Positions 18,653 through 27,727 of a stretch of DNA of 56,176 bases are shown here, piece by piece. A program made the translations under genes and the position numbers. This DNA is from an uncultured Pseudanabaenaceae cyanobacterium (GTDB taxonomy: Bacteria; Cyanobacteriota; Cyanobacteriia; PCC-9006; JAAUQQ01): contig CALLAT010000023.1 of NCBI GenBank assembly GCA_938002085.1, positions 1 to 56,176 on the forward strand, in the 5' to 3' direction. Numbering within the stretch: the first letter of the stretch is position 1; each line of letters opens with the position of its first letter. Under the pieces are notes generated by a model. It ran no database searches and had not been told where the DNA came from. It saw only the letters and a program-made list of their open reading frames with translations.

Positions 18653-18877
18653 CTATAAAGAAGCCCAAACGCTGCCTAATAGCAGTAAAAACAGAGCAAA
18701 CATCGCCATACTTCCAGCCCAAACCAACAGGGGAATGAGATAGAAGCTAATGGCGATCGCAAACACCAAATTCAACAAACAAAGCATTACGACCGTAAAG
18801 GGAACGATCATCAACAAGAGTTGAAAAATAGTGCCTGCTAACCGCAGAGCAAGATTGTATTTAGGATATTGCGCCAT
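18653..18877 (-). CDS. Small hydrophobic membrane protein
   Basis: A 74-residue protein from ATG 18877 with GAG seven bases upstream. Nearly all of it is hydrophobic: segments about 15-45 and 46-72 would make two or three membrane helices. I do not recognise the family. It stands alone on the minus strand. Confidence 0.5.
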   Translation of the reverse strand: MAQYPKYNLALRLAGTIFQLLLMIVPFTVVMLCLLNLVFAIAISFYLIPLLVWAGSMAMFALFLLLLGSVWASL

Positions 18878-19274
18878 GACTCAAGCAAGAAAAGAATCCA
18901 GCCAAACGAACCATTCACAATGGCTGGTGAAATAGTGTAGCTGCAACAAATAGGACGCTGTAGCCACCCAGAATGTTGCCAGAAAAGAATCAACTCGTCG
19001 CTTCTTAAAATCTTGTGGGAAGTAAGGCCTTAAACCATTTCTTCGCACCAGTGATCGGCTTTAAGCGACTGAGACTAGCCTTACGTTAAAACAGCTCATT
19101 TAAAGTTGGTAGGCAAACCCGCCAATCCGTCATCAACCGTTACTATTTATACTCAATTAGAAGTATTTTTTGATACCGAGAGAGAAGCATTCAGGAGTGA
19201 TTTAGCGCGATAAGTTACCGACGAGCCCAGAGTTCAAGCGCTATGCTGGAGCGATAAAGCATTGCGGAGGCTCC
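18878..19274. other. Intergenic region
   Basis: About 400 bases between a leftward and a rightward small gene, AT-rich around 19140-19170. No RNA gene or repeat recognised; promoter for the gene at 19275 expected. Confidence 0.4.
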
Positions 19275-19484
19275 ATGATTAAACCAAAACGCTTTCGCCG
19301 TTTGCCCGAATGCGATACCTGCTTGTTTTACACCGGGGATTTAATGCAACCCTGCCCCATCCATCCTCGGGGCTGCCAAGCCAAGACCTGTCTGGATTAT
19401 CGCCATGACATTAGCGCAGAGCTCCATTGGCGAGAATTCCTGGGACTTGGCCCCCAAACCTTGGAAGAAGATCCTGAGTCTTAG
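19275..19484 (+). CDS. Small cysteine-rich conserved protein
   Basis: A 69-residue protein with a strong ribosome-binding site (GGAGG six bases before ATG 19275). Five cysteines are arranged as CDTCLF, QPCPIHPRGC and AKTCLDY, a plausible metal site. No signal peptide or membrane segment. I recognise it only as a small cyanobacterial hypothetical type; function not assigned. Confidence 0.65.
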   Translation: MIKPKRFRRLPECDTCLFYTGDLMQPCPIHPRGCQAKTCLDYRHDISAELHWREFLGLGPQTLEEDPES

Positions 19485-19514
19485 GAACGCGAATTTAATA
19501 AGACCAAATTCTAC

Positions 19515-19583
19515 CGTAGGGGTAGGGTCTCCCTACCCAGCTCTGCCCAAACCGAGACAGGGCAGGGAAACCCAGCCCCTACG
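19515..19583. repeat. Long imperfect GTAGGGG palindrome
   Basis: Outer arms CGTAGGGG (19515-19522) and CCCCTACG (19576-19583) are perfect complements; inner CTGCCC (19543-19548) pairs with GGGCAG (19560-19565), with more G/C pairing between. This is the form of an abundant cyanobacterial intergenic palindrome. It lies between convergent genes. Confidence 0.65.
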
Positions 19584-19652
19584 TGGCGATTGATAATGAA
19601 CGAGATTCAGATCTTAATGAATTTCTGTTCCTTAGGCTTCAGCCAAGGTGCA

Positions 19653-20552
19653 CTACAACGATCGCAACCCATCAATCAATCCCTGGGTTCCCCGCGTCAA
19701 AAAATCCAAATCCAGCGTCTCGATGCCATCGCTGGCTTTGTGGTAATTCGGATTGCGCATCTCCGCCGTATCCGTCACCATGGCCGCTGGGCAACTCGCA
19801 TCCCAAAACGCTGCATGGTCACTGGCTCGCAATCGCGGTAGCCATTCGCCCCGGCCAGGCGTTGGAAGCAGTATGGACGGGATGCCGTAAAGCTTGAGCG
19901 ATCGCTTCATCTTCCACAGGTCCAGCAACGCCACCGGATTGCCCACCAAGGCCAGAAAGTTGCCCTGCTTAGGATAGATATACTTCATCCAATCTGCTGG
20001 GTATCGCTGGGGCTCACTTGTGCAGAAACCCAGCATTTCCAAAGACAGCATCAGCTTGATCGAGAGTCCATCCTGCGCCATCAGCTCCGCATGGACGCGA
20101 CTACCTAGACAACCCGATTCCTCTGCATCAAAGGCCACAAGGCGCAGCGGCGGACGGCTGGGTTGAGCCGCAAAAGCCTCAGCCATCACTAACAGAGCAG
20201 CCAAGCCCGTGCCATTGTCATCTGCTCCAGGGCTACCATGGACCGCATCATAATGGGCACCCACCAACAGCATCGAGGCATCTGGGGGAATATTGCCCTG
20301 GTCATCCAAAGGACAATTACTGCCCGGCAAATCCAAAATTAGATTGCAATAGACCTGCCCGTTATATTCAAATTCTTCCGCAATCACTTCGCCCCACTGG
20401 CTCAGCTGCTCATCTATATAGGCACGGGTGGCGAGATGGCCCAGCGGGGAAAACAACGGGTCGCGCTCACAACAAATCACCTCCAAATGGGCTAAGAGTT
20501 GCTGTTGCAGCTCTGCCAAAGCCAATGGCGGCTGATCTGCCCCCACCGTCAT
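19653..20552 (-). CDS. M28 family zinc aminopeptidase-like protein
   Basis: A 299-residue peptidase with the M28 metal and catalytic residues in order: LLVGAHYDAVHG, SPGADDNGTG, FDAEESGCLG, LSLEMLGF, AMVTDTAEMRNPNYHKASD. The family removes N-terminal residues with two zinc ions. No signal peptide, so probably cytoplasmic, unlike the membrane-anchored paralogue at 26646-27692. Its ATG overlaps the TGA of the upstream TspO-like gene as ATGA (20549-20552), which indicates translational coupling. Confidence 0.88.
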   Translation of the reverse strand: MTVGADQPPLALAELQQQLLAHLEVICCERDPLFSPLGHLATRAYIDEQLSQWGEVIAEEFEYNGQVYCNLILDLPGSNCPLDDQGNIPPDASMLLVGAHYDAVHGSPGADDNGTGLAALLVMAEAFAAQPSRPPLRLVAFDAEESGCLGSRVHAELMAQDGLSIKLMLSLEMLGFCTSEPQRYPADWMKYIYPKQGNFLALVGNPVALLDLWKMKRSLKLYGIPSILLPTPGRGEWLPRLRASDHAAFWDASCPAAMVTDTAEMRNPNYHKASDGIETLDLDFLTRGTQGLIDGLRSL

Positions 20553-21343
20553 ATGCGCAGCCCCCCCTTAGCCGTGCTTTTCGCAAAGACCATCAGTCCC
20601 AAGGCCGCCGCTAGCCCAAAACCAGCCACAGCGATGAAGAGATTACTCAAGTTCGCCACGGCAATCCAGACCAAAGCCCAAATCACCACCACGGCAAAGG
20701 TGCCATCCTGGCGACGCAGCAGCATCAGTAGCCCCAGCTCCGCAGCAACCCCCATCAGCAGAACCGTCCAAAGCACCGGCGATAGTCCCCAACCGCCCCA
20801 GCCCTGACTAAATAGGGTCAAGGCCACATTCAACACCGTGGCCATGCTAATCCAACCGAAGTACAAACTGATGGGGCGATGGATCAGCCAGCGCTCCTTG
20901 CGGGGAATGGCGCGGGGTCGCTTCTGTTGCAATTCCGCATTCCAAGACCGGTGGTTAATGCGTAAATACAGGGCCAGCAGCATCGCCCAAATTTCCACCA
21001 TGGCCAGCAAGGCCAAGACAAACTGCTGGTCCAAAAAGAGATAAATCCACAAACATTGGGCCAGGCTGGCAAAAATCAGGAAATAGCTGTGGGGAGCCAG
21101 CTTGCGGTTGTTCCACTGTCCTGGCAAAAGCTGGTACAGCCCAAATGCAATCAGAGCAAGGTAGATCAAGCCCCAAATGCTAAAGGCCCAACCGGCCGGG
21201 GTAATCAAGACATCGGCAAAAATAGTATTCGACATCTCCCCGACATTCATTTCGCCGGGCGGATTGACATTGCTGTAGCCATTCACAGCGATCGCCCCCA
21301 GCACAGCAGCCAGGGTGAGGACGGGTCTGAGCCAGGCATTCAT
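20549..21343 (-). CDS. TspO/MBR-like tryptophan-rich membrane protein
   Basis: A 264-residue polytopic membrane protein from ATG 21343 (ATG 21394 would add 17 residues). Six or seven hydrophobic helices are seen; the first loop has NPPGEMNVGEMSNTIFADVLITP and then WAFSIWGLIYLALIAFG, typical of the long cyanobacterial tryptophan-rich sensory protein type related to TspO. TspO proteins bind tetrapyrroles or lipids; these longer relatives are poorly understood. Coupled to the M28 peptidase downstream by a 4-base overlap. Confidence 0.75.
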   Translation of the reverse strand: MNAWLRPVLTLAAVLGAIAVNGYSNVNPPGEMNVGEMSNTIFADVLITPAGWAFSIWGLIYLALIAFGLYQLLPGQWNNRKLAPHSYFLIFASLAQCLWIYLFLDQQFVLALLAMVEIWAMLLALYLRINHRSWNAELQQKRPRAIPRKERWLIHRPISLYFGWISMATVLNVALTLFSQGWGGWGLSPVLWTVLLMGVAAELGLLMLLRRQDGTFAVVVIWALVWIAVANLSNLFIAVAGFGLAAALGLMVFAKSTAKGGLRI

Positions 21344-21426
21344 AGGCGATCGCTTCTCGCGCAGTAAGGCTTTGAACCTCGTCACGGGCAGCATTTTGTG
21401 CTCGCGAAGAAGTTTCTATTCCAACC

Positions 21427-21870
21427 CTACTCCGATTCTTTCTTCTTAAACAGTCCACCCAGGGTTTTCCCTAGCCCCTTACTAATGCCCTTGCCTAGAG
21501 CACCCACGCCACCGGGCTTAATCGCCAGCTCAATGGGGTCTTTCTTCTCGCTCTTGAGGCGATAGCCATATTCCAACTTGCTCTCATAGCGCTTGAGCAT
21601 GGGGGCAATGCGGAAAGCTGCTTCCAGCAAAGGCTTCTCGTTTGCATAGATGGCCCGGCTGACGAAGCGGGATTGCTTCACGGTAATGGCCCCCATGGGA
21701 ACCCAGTTAGGCTTACCAATGATGCGGACAAAGACTTCGTATTCCAAGCCACCCTGGGCTTTCATCTTGTCGAACTGCTTAGCTGCTCTATCCCGTTCTT
21801 TGGCACGCTTGGACTTTTTCTTTTGCTTTTCTTCTTTGGGAGGGCCAAAGCCTTTGGGAGATGAACTCAT
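21427..21870 (-). CDS. HHL1-like protein (photosystem II repair factor homologue)
   Basis: A 147-residue basic protein: a lysine-rich N-terminus (PKEEKQKKKSKRAKERDRA), core LEYEVFVRIIGKPNWVPMGAITVK and AAFRIAPMLKRYESKLEYGYRLK, and a Gly/Lys-rich tail. This layout fits cyanobacterial proteins related to plant HHL1, which helps photosystem II recover from high light. The match is from memory of the family, and the role in cyanobacteria is inference. Stands 83 bases upstream of the TspO-like gene on the same strand. Confidence 0.65.
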   Translation of the reverse strand: MSSSPKGFGPPKEEKQKKKSKRAKERDRAAKQFDKMKAQGGLEYEVFVRIIGKPNWVPMGAITVKQSRFVSRAIYANEKPLLEAAFRIAPMLKRYESKLEYGYRLKSEKKDPIELAIKPGGVGALGKGISKGLGKTLGGLFKKKESE

Positions 21871-22009
21871 GGGGAGGATGGATTAAAGATGAATATGAAA
21901 ACAGTTGTCATATAACTTTACCGAATAGAGGTATTCCTTGGGGGAAGGGTCGAGGACGGAAATTTGGGCTTGGCAATCCCAGAGCGCCTATTCCCCAAGG
22001 AGAATGTTC

Positions 22010-23191
22010 CTACTTGGCACCCAAGATTGAATCCAAACGATCCGCATACCCCGTCATCTCCACGTAACCCTGGGCCGTTACAGGCTGGTCTTGCAGCTCC
22101 CCTTCGAAACTGACAGCCCCTTCCCAATAGGTCGCCGTGGCAGTGCGTAGCTCTTGATCCGCCATTTGGGACTGACCGCGAATATCCAATCCCAGCTTCG
22201 GCAAGGTCAAATGCCACTGGGCCGGGTAGGTCGCGCCACTGGCCTTGCTGGTCCAAGACTTAAGCACATCCAAATCCCAGTCCCCCAAGGCCAAGGTTTG
22301 GGTGCTGCCATCTGCCGAGATAAATTTGCCAGCGGAGGTGGGCTCAGGCTGGCCATCCTCATGGCGCAGGTTGTAGAGCATTAGCGCCGCACCGTTATCA
22401 AATTGCAGCGCAAACCAGTCCCAGCCCACCGTGCCCTGGCTCAATCCACTGGTGGAATATTCGTGATCTTTCCAGCTAATGCCAGTGACGTCATAGGCGC
22501 GATCGCCCAGCTGAATCTGTCCCTGGGTAGGCTGCTGTACTAGAGAGTAGTAATAGGAAGCATTGCCCGGTTCCTTACCCTTTTGGCTAAGACCGCGATC
22601 GCCCTGCAACACCGGCGGCAAACTCTGGGTCAAGTTCAAATCAATCGCAACGCCCTCAGCCTTCGCAGACAGTTTGACTGTGCCAGGCGTGATTTCCGCT
22701 GCACTCCAGTCATCCAGCCAAATCTCATAGGGCTCCGCCTGGGCACCGGCCAATCCATTCCCTCCCCGGCTATAGCGTTCAAAGGGGTAAAAGTGGTTGC
22801 CCTGAATATCACTCAAGGTGAAGTGAGCAGAATAGAGCTGATTGCCGCGCCAACTGGACTGAGCCTCAGAGACTTGAACCGAGCCTTCCACCTCTGGTAC
22901 CACTGCTGACCGAAAGAACGTGAGCTGATAGCCAAAGGGGCGCTGATTGCCTTTATCATCTTCCCCTTGAAGGTTGCCCGTGTAGTACCACCACTCCGTC
23001 TGGAAATCATTGTGGGGGCCGAAGTCTCGGGGCAGCTTCACCTCGCCTGGCTTCGTAGCCCTGGCAAAAGCGCTGCTATCAGTCTGGGGACTATCGAGCC
23101 AGTTGAGACGGGCGGTAGCTGCCATCGCCGGGGTGGGTAACAAGCTGAAACAGGCTAGGAGAAACCCTAGCAATAGCGGGAGCAGACGCAT
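22010..23191 (-). CDS. Exported lipocalin/CrtC-like (carotenoid 1,2-hydratase family) protein
   Basis: A 393-residue protein with a signal peptide (MRLLPLLLGFLLACFSLLP, AMAA cleavage region). The mature part carries AttH/CrtC-type motifs: FGPHNDFQTEWWYYTGNL, RPFGYQLTFFRSA, LYSAHFTLSD and WKDHEYSTSGL with GWDWFALQF. CrtC hydrates carotenoids in phototrophic bacteria, but many cyanobacterial relatives are annotated only as lipocalin-like; hydratase activity is not assured. Location likely periplasm or outer membrane. Confidence 0.8.
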   Translation of the reverse strand: MRLLPLLLGFLLACFSLLPTPAMAATARLNWLDSPQTDSSAFARATKPGEVKLPRDFGPHNDFQTEWWYYTGNLQGEDDKGNQRPFGYQLTFFRSAVVPEVEGSVQVSEAQSSWRGNQLYSAHFTLSDIQGNHFYPFERYSRGGNGLAGAQAEPYEIWLDDWSAAEITPGTVKLSAKAEGVAIDLNLTQSLPPVLQGDRGLSQKGKEPGNASYYYSLVQQPTQGQIQLGDRAYDVTGISWKDHEYSTSGLSQGTVGWDWFALQFDNGAALMLYNLRHEDGQPEPTSAGKFISADGSTQTLALGDWDLDVLKSWTSKASGATYPAQWHLTLPKLGLDIRGQSQMADQELRTATATYWEGAVSFEGELQDQPVTAQGYVEMTGYADRLDSILGAK

Positions 23192-23280
23192 GGAGGCTGA
23201 AATTGAGGAGGCTCACTAATTGTAAAGACCCTTTGCCTAGCCTGACGAAAAACCCATGGCAGACCACACAGACAAACAAC

Positions 23281-23310
23281 AAAGCCACCGCGTTATGACG
23301 CGGTGGCTTT
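23281..23310 (-). terminator. Perfect hairpin terminator
   Basis: AAAGCCACCGCG (23281-23292) and CGCGGTGGCTTT (23299-23310) pair perfectly over 12 bp around TTATGA. Read leftward it ends with TTTGTTGTTTG, a terminator for the small gene 23358-23561; it also separates that gene from the CrtC-like gene. Confidence 0.85.
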
Positions 23311-23357
23311 AGAACCCGCAAGGATTCATCAACAATTCAGATGATTAGAGCGATTGC

Positions 23358-23561
23358 CTAACCACCGAAATCACTCCAGAGGGTCCCTTCACTGGGAACC
23401 ACATTGACTTCTGCGGCAGCAGAGCTAGCAGGAACGGTAGCACTCGCATCAAGAGATACACGCATGACCGTGTAGCCTGCAACGAACATCGCACCAGCAG
23501 CCAAAGCAGCCATCATGAGGCGATCGCTAGCGGAAACTTGTGAAGAAGTACGGGTAGACAT
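23358..23561 (-). CDS. Small single-pass membrane protein
   Basis: A 67-residue protein from ATG 23561. One transmembrane helix at about 15-36 (LMMAALAAGAMFVAGYTVM) is followed by an Ala/Ser/Val tail ending in WSDFGG. A strong terminator follows, which supports a real single-gene unit. Family not recognised. Confidence 0.6.
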   Translation of the reverse strand: MSTRTSSQVSASDRLMMAALAAGAMFVAGYTVMRVSLDASATVPASSAAAEVNVVPSEGTLWSDFGG

Positions 23562-23766
23562 TAGTTTGAAGACCTTTTCTTAAGTCGAGGTCTCCAACAT
23601 AAAGTAGATTTTGCATCAGTTGTTACCGAATGAGAAAAAGTTCACTTCTCAATGCAATATCTGCAACAGAGGGACTTAGATCATGCTAGGGCAGCATTTC
23701 CTACCTGTAATTGGGCTTAAAAAGCAGCAATCTTGCCAAAGAATCAAAACCGCCAGAAGAGCGCCA

Positions 23767-23904
23767 CTAATCCACAACAAAAGGTTGAACCAACTGCTCT
23801 CCCAGAGAGACAGGGAGACCTGCTTCGTGGGAGACCCAGCCATGACCCATACCTGCCAAAAGACCAATGAATGCGGGCAGAACGAGAGAAGCGAAATTGC
23901 TCAT
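23767..23904 (-). CDS. Possible 45-residue single-pass membrane peptide
   Basis: ATG 23904 opens SNFASLVLPAFIGLLAG, one membrane helix, then GHGWVSHEAGLPVSLGEQL and a stop at 23767. No good ribosome-binding site is visible. The -1 frame overlaps its end with a second helix-like stretch (about 23700-23810, WFNLLLWISGALLAVLILW), so this could be a small two-helix gene with a frameshift. Coding status uncertain. Confidence 0.4.
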   Translation of the reverse strand: MSNFASLVLPAFIGLLAGMGHGWVSHEAGLPVSLGEQLVQPFVVD

Positions 23905-24172
23905 GGAAGGCTTTGGATGTGGTGTGTGCCCATACTGGCTCACCTCACCCAAAAGTTACTGTAGCCAAATTGACTTTTCTTAAAATTGTCCGGAGCTTGC
24001 ATTACCCAAAATTATTAACAGTCGCAACAGGACTGTAAAAAATATTCACAATTCAATTTAACTTGATCCCCGGTTCCTCCATGGGTTAGAAACTGCGATC
24101 GCTTAAATACAGCGAAGTCCTGTGAAAGCAGGATTTATATGGCACGAACCGATTTTCCTACGTGTTTCCGCT

Positions 24173-24203
24173 GTAGCGTGATTTACCTTGTAGCAGTGGG
24201 TAC
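24173..24203 (+). promoter_or_regulatory. Tandem NtcA-type binding sites before glnN
   Basis: Two perfect GTA-N8-TAC sites: GTAGCGTGATTTAC at 24173-24186 and GTAGCAGTGGGTAC at 24190-24203, spaced 17 bp start to start. NtcA, the cyanobacterial nitrogen regulator, recognises this pattern and is known to activate glnN in other cyanobacteria. I do not find a canonical TAN3T box about 22 bases after either site; TATGAT at 24262-24267 is farther down. Start of transcription is therefore not assigned. Confidence 0.7.
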
Positions 24204-24305
24204 ATCAGATTTCAAAATTGTTTTGCAGCAGTTGCAACATTTTGATGGCGTCCTTGCAATTTATGATTACTAGGTTTCCTCGCAAGAAAGAGAAATTTTA
24301 AGTCT

Positions 24306-26471
24306 ATGAGCGGCAACGAGTCACGTCTTCAGGCGATTTACGAAATCACCAACCGCGAGCCTTTCGTCCCCGCACCTCCTGAGAGCCTAGAAGACCTCTG
24401 GGCCACTAATGTCTTTAGTCTCAGCAAGATGAAGGCGACTCTGCCCAAGGACATCTTCAAGTCCTTGGAAAAGACGATTAAGACGGGCGACAAGCTGGAT
24501 GTCTCCGTCGCTGACTCCGTGGCTTCTGCCATGAAAGAGTGGGCGATGTCTAAAGGCGCGTCCTACTATGCTCACGTCTTTTACCCCCTGACCAACGCCA
24601 CTGCTGAGAAGCATGACGGCTTCATCTCTCCCCAGAGCGATGGCAGTGCAATCTCTGAGTTTTCCGGTAGCCTCTTGGTCCAGGGTGAGCCTGACGGTTC
24701 CTCTTTCCCCAACGGTGGCATTCGCGACACCTTCGAAGCCCGTGGCTACACCGCTTGGGACGTGACGAGCCCCGCTTATATTCTCGAAACCGATAACGGT
24801 TCCACCCTCTGCATTCCCACCATTTTTGTCTCCTGGACTGGTGAGGCACTAGATAAGAAGGTGCCCCTGCTGCGCTCCATCAGCGTGGTGAATGAAGCGG
24901 GTAGCCGCGTGCTCAAGCTCTTGGGTAACACCGAAGTCGCTCCCATCAGCTCCAGCTGCGGTGCTGAGCAGGAGTACTTCTTGGTGGATTCCAACTTCGC
25001 TAACTCCCGCCCTGACCTGCTCCTCGCAGGCCGCACCTTGTTTGGCAAGCCTCCGGCTAAGGGTCAGCAGTTCGATGACCACTACTTTGGTGCAATCCCC
25101 GAGCGGGTTCAGCATTTCATGCAGGATGTGGAGCGTGATCTCTACAAGTTGGGCATTCCCGCCAAAACTCGCCACAACGAGGTGGCTCCGGGGCAATTTG
25201 AAATTGCGCCCGTATATGAGTCTGCCAACGTGGCCAGTGACCACCAGCAGATGCTGATGACCATCCTGCGCAGCACCGCTAAGAAGCATGGCTTCATTTG
25301 CCTGCTCCATGAGAAGCCCTTTGCTGGCATCAACGGTTCAGGTAAGCACGTCAACTGGTCCATTGGTAACAGCACCCAGGGCAACCTGCTGGATCCCGGT
25401 GACAGCCCCGACCAGAACCTACAGTTCTTGGTGTTCTGTGCGGCTGTGATTCGCGGCGTGCACAAGTTTGGTCCGCTGATGCGTGCAGTGATTGCCTGCG
25501 CCAGTAACGACCACCGCCTGGGGGCCAACGAAGCGCCTCCTGCCATCATGTCGGTGTACCTTGGTAGCCAGATTGAGAAGGTCTTCCAGCAGATTCAAGC
25601 GGGCAACCTCAGCGGCAGTGACAAGAAGGGCAAGATGGGCATGGGCGTTGATACCCTGCCTGATTTGACCAAGGATGCGGGCGATCGCAACCGTACTTCT
25701 CCCTTCGCCTTCACCGGCAACCGCTTTGAGTTCCGCGCCGTGGGCTCCAGCCAGTCTGTTTCTGGCCCCTTAATCGCCCTCAACACCATGATGGCGGACT
25801 CCCTCAACTTCATCGCTGACAAGCTAGAAGCCGCCGGTGGCGGTAGCCAAGCCAATGTCCTCGCCGTGCTCAAAGAGATCATGGATGCAGATGGCGTTGC
25901 AGTCTTTGGCGGCAACGGCTATTCCGATGAGTGGCACAAGATGGCTGTGGAAGAGCGGGGTCTCAAGAACCTGCCCACCACTGCTGATGCCCTGCCCTGG
26001 CTCAAGTCTGATGAAGTCAAGGCCCTCTTCAGCAGCACCGGCGTGCTGTCTGATGTAGAGCTGGCCAGTCGTTTTGAAGTCTACGCTGAGCAATACATCC
26101 TTTCCATTGATGTAGAAGCCAAGCTCGTCTCCGAGATGGCCAAGACTCGCATTTACCCTGCGGCAATGCGCCACCTTACCGACATGAGTGCGGCAGTGAG
26201 CAGCCTCAAAGAGGCCGGTATTTCCATTGATACCAGCAGCATTCAAAAGGTCGCTGACCTCGCCAAGACCTTGACGGAGAAAGCCGATGCCCTCAACGCC
26301 GCCGTTGAGAAGCATGACTTTGCAGATGTCGAAGCTCATATGCAGTACTGCGCCGGTCCCCTCCGTGCCTTGATGGAGGAGGTTCGTGCCGCTGCGGATG
26401 CTCTGGAAGGCGAAGTTGCAGATGACCTATGGCCTCTGCCCACCTATCAAGAGATGCTGTTTATTAAGTAA
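24306..26471 (+). CDS. glnN: Type III glutamine synthetase
   Basis: A 721-residue protein of the long GSIII class that makes glutamine from glutamate and ammonia with ATP. Motifs: [17 protein letters not shown] near 145, AEQEYFLVD near 225, [19 protein letters not shown] near 290, [11 protein letters not shown] near 345 and [21 protein letters not shown] near 465. Glu and Arg residues in these blocks match metal and substrate sites of the family. Cytoplasmic dodecamer in characterised members. Two NtcA-type sites upstream suggest induction under nitrogen shortage, and a hairpin plus terminator follow. Length and order match other cyanobacterial GlnN. Confidence 0.95.
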   Translation: MSGNESRLQAIYEITNREPFVPAPPESLEDLWATNVFSLSKMKATLPKDIFKSLEKTIKTGDKLDVSVADSVASAMKEWAMSKGASYYAHVFYPLTNATAEKHDGFISPQSDGSAISEFSGSLLVQGEPDGSSFPNGGIRDTFEARGYTAWDVTSPAYILETDNGSTLCIPTIFVSWTGEALDKKVPLLRSISVVNEAGSRVLKLLGNTEVAPISSSCGAEQEYFLVDSNFANSRPDLLLAGRTLFGKPPAKGQQFDDHYFGAIPERVQHFMQDVERDLYKLGIPAKTRHNEVAPGQFEIAPVYESANVASDHQQMLMTILRSTAKKHGFICLLHEKPFAGINGSGKHVNWSIGNSTQGNLLDPGDSPDQNLQFLVFCAAVIRGVHKFGPLMRAVIACASNDHRLGANEAPPAIMSVYLGSQIEKVFQQIQAGNLSGSDKKGKMGMGVDTLPDLTKDAGDRNRTSPFAFTGNRFEFRAVGSSQSVSGPLIALNTMMADSLNFIADKLEAAGGGSQANVLAVLKEIMDADGVAVFGGNGYSDEWHKMAVEERGLKNLPTTADALPWLKSDEVKALFSSTGVLSDVELASRFEVYAEQYILSIDVEAKLVSEMAKTRIYPAAMRHLTDMSAAVSSLKEAGISIDTSSIQKVADLAKTLTEKADALNAAVEKHDFADVEAHMQYCAGPLRALMEEVRAAADALEGEVADDLWPLPTYQEMLFIK

Positions 26472-26481
26472 TCAGCAGTTC

Positions 26482-26499
26482 CTGGGTTGCAGCCCAGGT
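26482..26499 (+). terminator. Small hairpin just after glnN
   Basis: CCTGGG-TTGCAG-CCCAGG, perfect 6-bp arms, ten bases after the glnN stop and before the main terminator. Could stabilise the mRNA end. Confidence 0.4.
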
Positions 26500-26510
26500 T
26501 GATTAGATGA

Positions 26511-26549
26511 AAAAGGGAGGGTGCCTTTAGCAGGCATTCTCTCTTTTTG
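26511..26549 (+). terminator. Intrinsic terminator of glnN
   Basis: The A-rich GGGAGGTGCCT arm pairs with AGGCATTCTCTCT using G-U pairs and one bulge around TTAGC, and is followed directly by TTTTT (26544-26548). This is a classic rho-independent terminator. Confidence 0.8.
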
Positions 26550-26645
26550 TTTATGCAAGCGCGAGAACGCTTTACAATCGCAGCGATTATTAGGGTTCTG
26601 CCTGCCAAGCAATCGCCTCAGCTATCCTTTCTCTACAGCCGCTCC

Positions 26646-27692
26646 ATGCCCCAGCGTAAATCTGCCAAACGCCTCCAACTCCTCGATCGCAACAGCGGCA
26701 AACGTCTGGGAATATTGGCCATTCTCCTCAGCCTGGTCTTTGTCGTCCTCTGGTTCCTGATGGTTTGGATGCCGGGCCGGTCCTATGGCAATGCCCTAGA
26801 ACCGTTGACTGCGGTGGAAGTGAGCTTAAGTCAAACATTGAATGCAGATATTGCAACGCTGGCCGCAGGACCACGCAGTAATCCAGAATCCCTAGAGGAA
26901 GCTGCCCAATATATTGAGCAACGCTTTGCCCAGGCAGGCTTAACCTCCCAGCGGCAGACTTATGAAGTCTCGGGCAATCAATACAGCAACATCATTGCGG
27001 AGATTCGGGGCAGCGATCGCCCCGATCAAATCGTCCTCATCGGGGCACACTACGATACGGCCTATACAACGCCTGGAGCCAATGACAATGCTTCAGGTGT
27101 AGCAGCAACACTAGCTTTAGCAGAGCGCTTTGGACCAAACCAAGGCAAGGTCAAACCAGCCAGAACACTGCGGTTTGTGGCCTTTGTCAATGAAGAGCCC
27201 CCCTACTTCCACACTAAGAACATGGGCAGCTTGGTCTATGCCCAGCAGGCAAAACGCGATGGAGATGACATCATCGCCATGTTGAGCTTGGAAACCCTGG
27301 GCTATTACAGCGATGAGCCGGGTAGTCAAAAATATCCTTCACCCCTGAACTGGCTCTACCCTGACACTGGCAATTTCATTGCCTTCATTGGTGATGTCAG
27401 CTCTCGCAAGCTAGTGCGCACAAGCATTCACGATTGGCGCGATAAGGTTCAGTTTCCCAGTGAAGGCGCAGCTCTACCCCGAGGCATTCCCGGCATTGGC
27501 TGGTCGGACCATTGGAGTTTTTGGCAGTTGGGCTATCCCGCTGTGATGGTGACGGATACGGCAACCTATCGTGACCCTCACTATCACACTGATGATGACC
27601 GGCAGGAGAACATTGATGGCGATCGCCTAACGCGGGTGGTGAATGGCCTAGGTCAACTCATCGGCGATTTTGTCGGTCAATCCGCGGCCTGA
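26646..27692 (+). CDS. Membrane-anchored M28 family peptidase
   Basis: A 348-residue protein from ATG 26646; in-frame starts at 26547 and 26553 lie inside the glnN terminator and are unlikely. A signal anchor (LGILAILLSLVFVVLWFLMVWM) near 18-40 puts the catalytic part in the periplasm. M28 residues appear in order: IGAHYDTAYTTPGANDNASG, FVNEEPPYF, LSLETLGYY, VMVTDTATYRDPHYHTDDD. It shares the LSLE-LG-YP-LYP-GNF block with the peptidase at 19653-20552, so the two are paralogues. No ribosome-binding site is obvious. Confidence 0.85.
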   Translation: MPQRKSAKRLQLLDRNSGKRLGILAILLSLVFVVLWFLMVWMPGRSYGNALEPLTAVEVSLSQTLNADIATLAAGPRSNPESLEEAAQYIEQRFAQAGLTSQRQTYEVSGNQYSNIIAEIRGSDRPDQIVLIGAHYDTAYTTPGANDNASGVAATLALAERFGPNQGKVKPARTLRFVAFVNEEPPYFHTKNMGSLVYAQQAKRDGDDIIAMLSLETLGYYSDEPGSQKYPSPLNWLYPDTGNFIAFIGDVSSRKLVRTSIHDWRDKVQFPSEGAALPRGIPGIGWSDHWSFWQLGYPAVMVTDTATYRDPHYHTDDDRQENIDGDRLTRVVNGLGQLIGDFVGQSAA

Positions 27693-27727
27693 AGGAACTC
27701 GCGGCAGACCAACAAGCAGACCAATGT

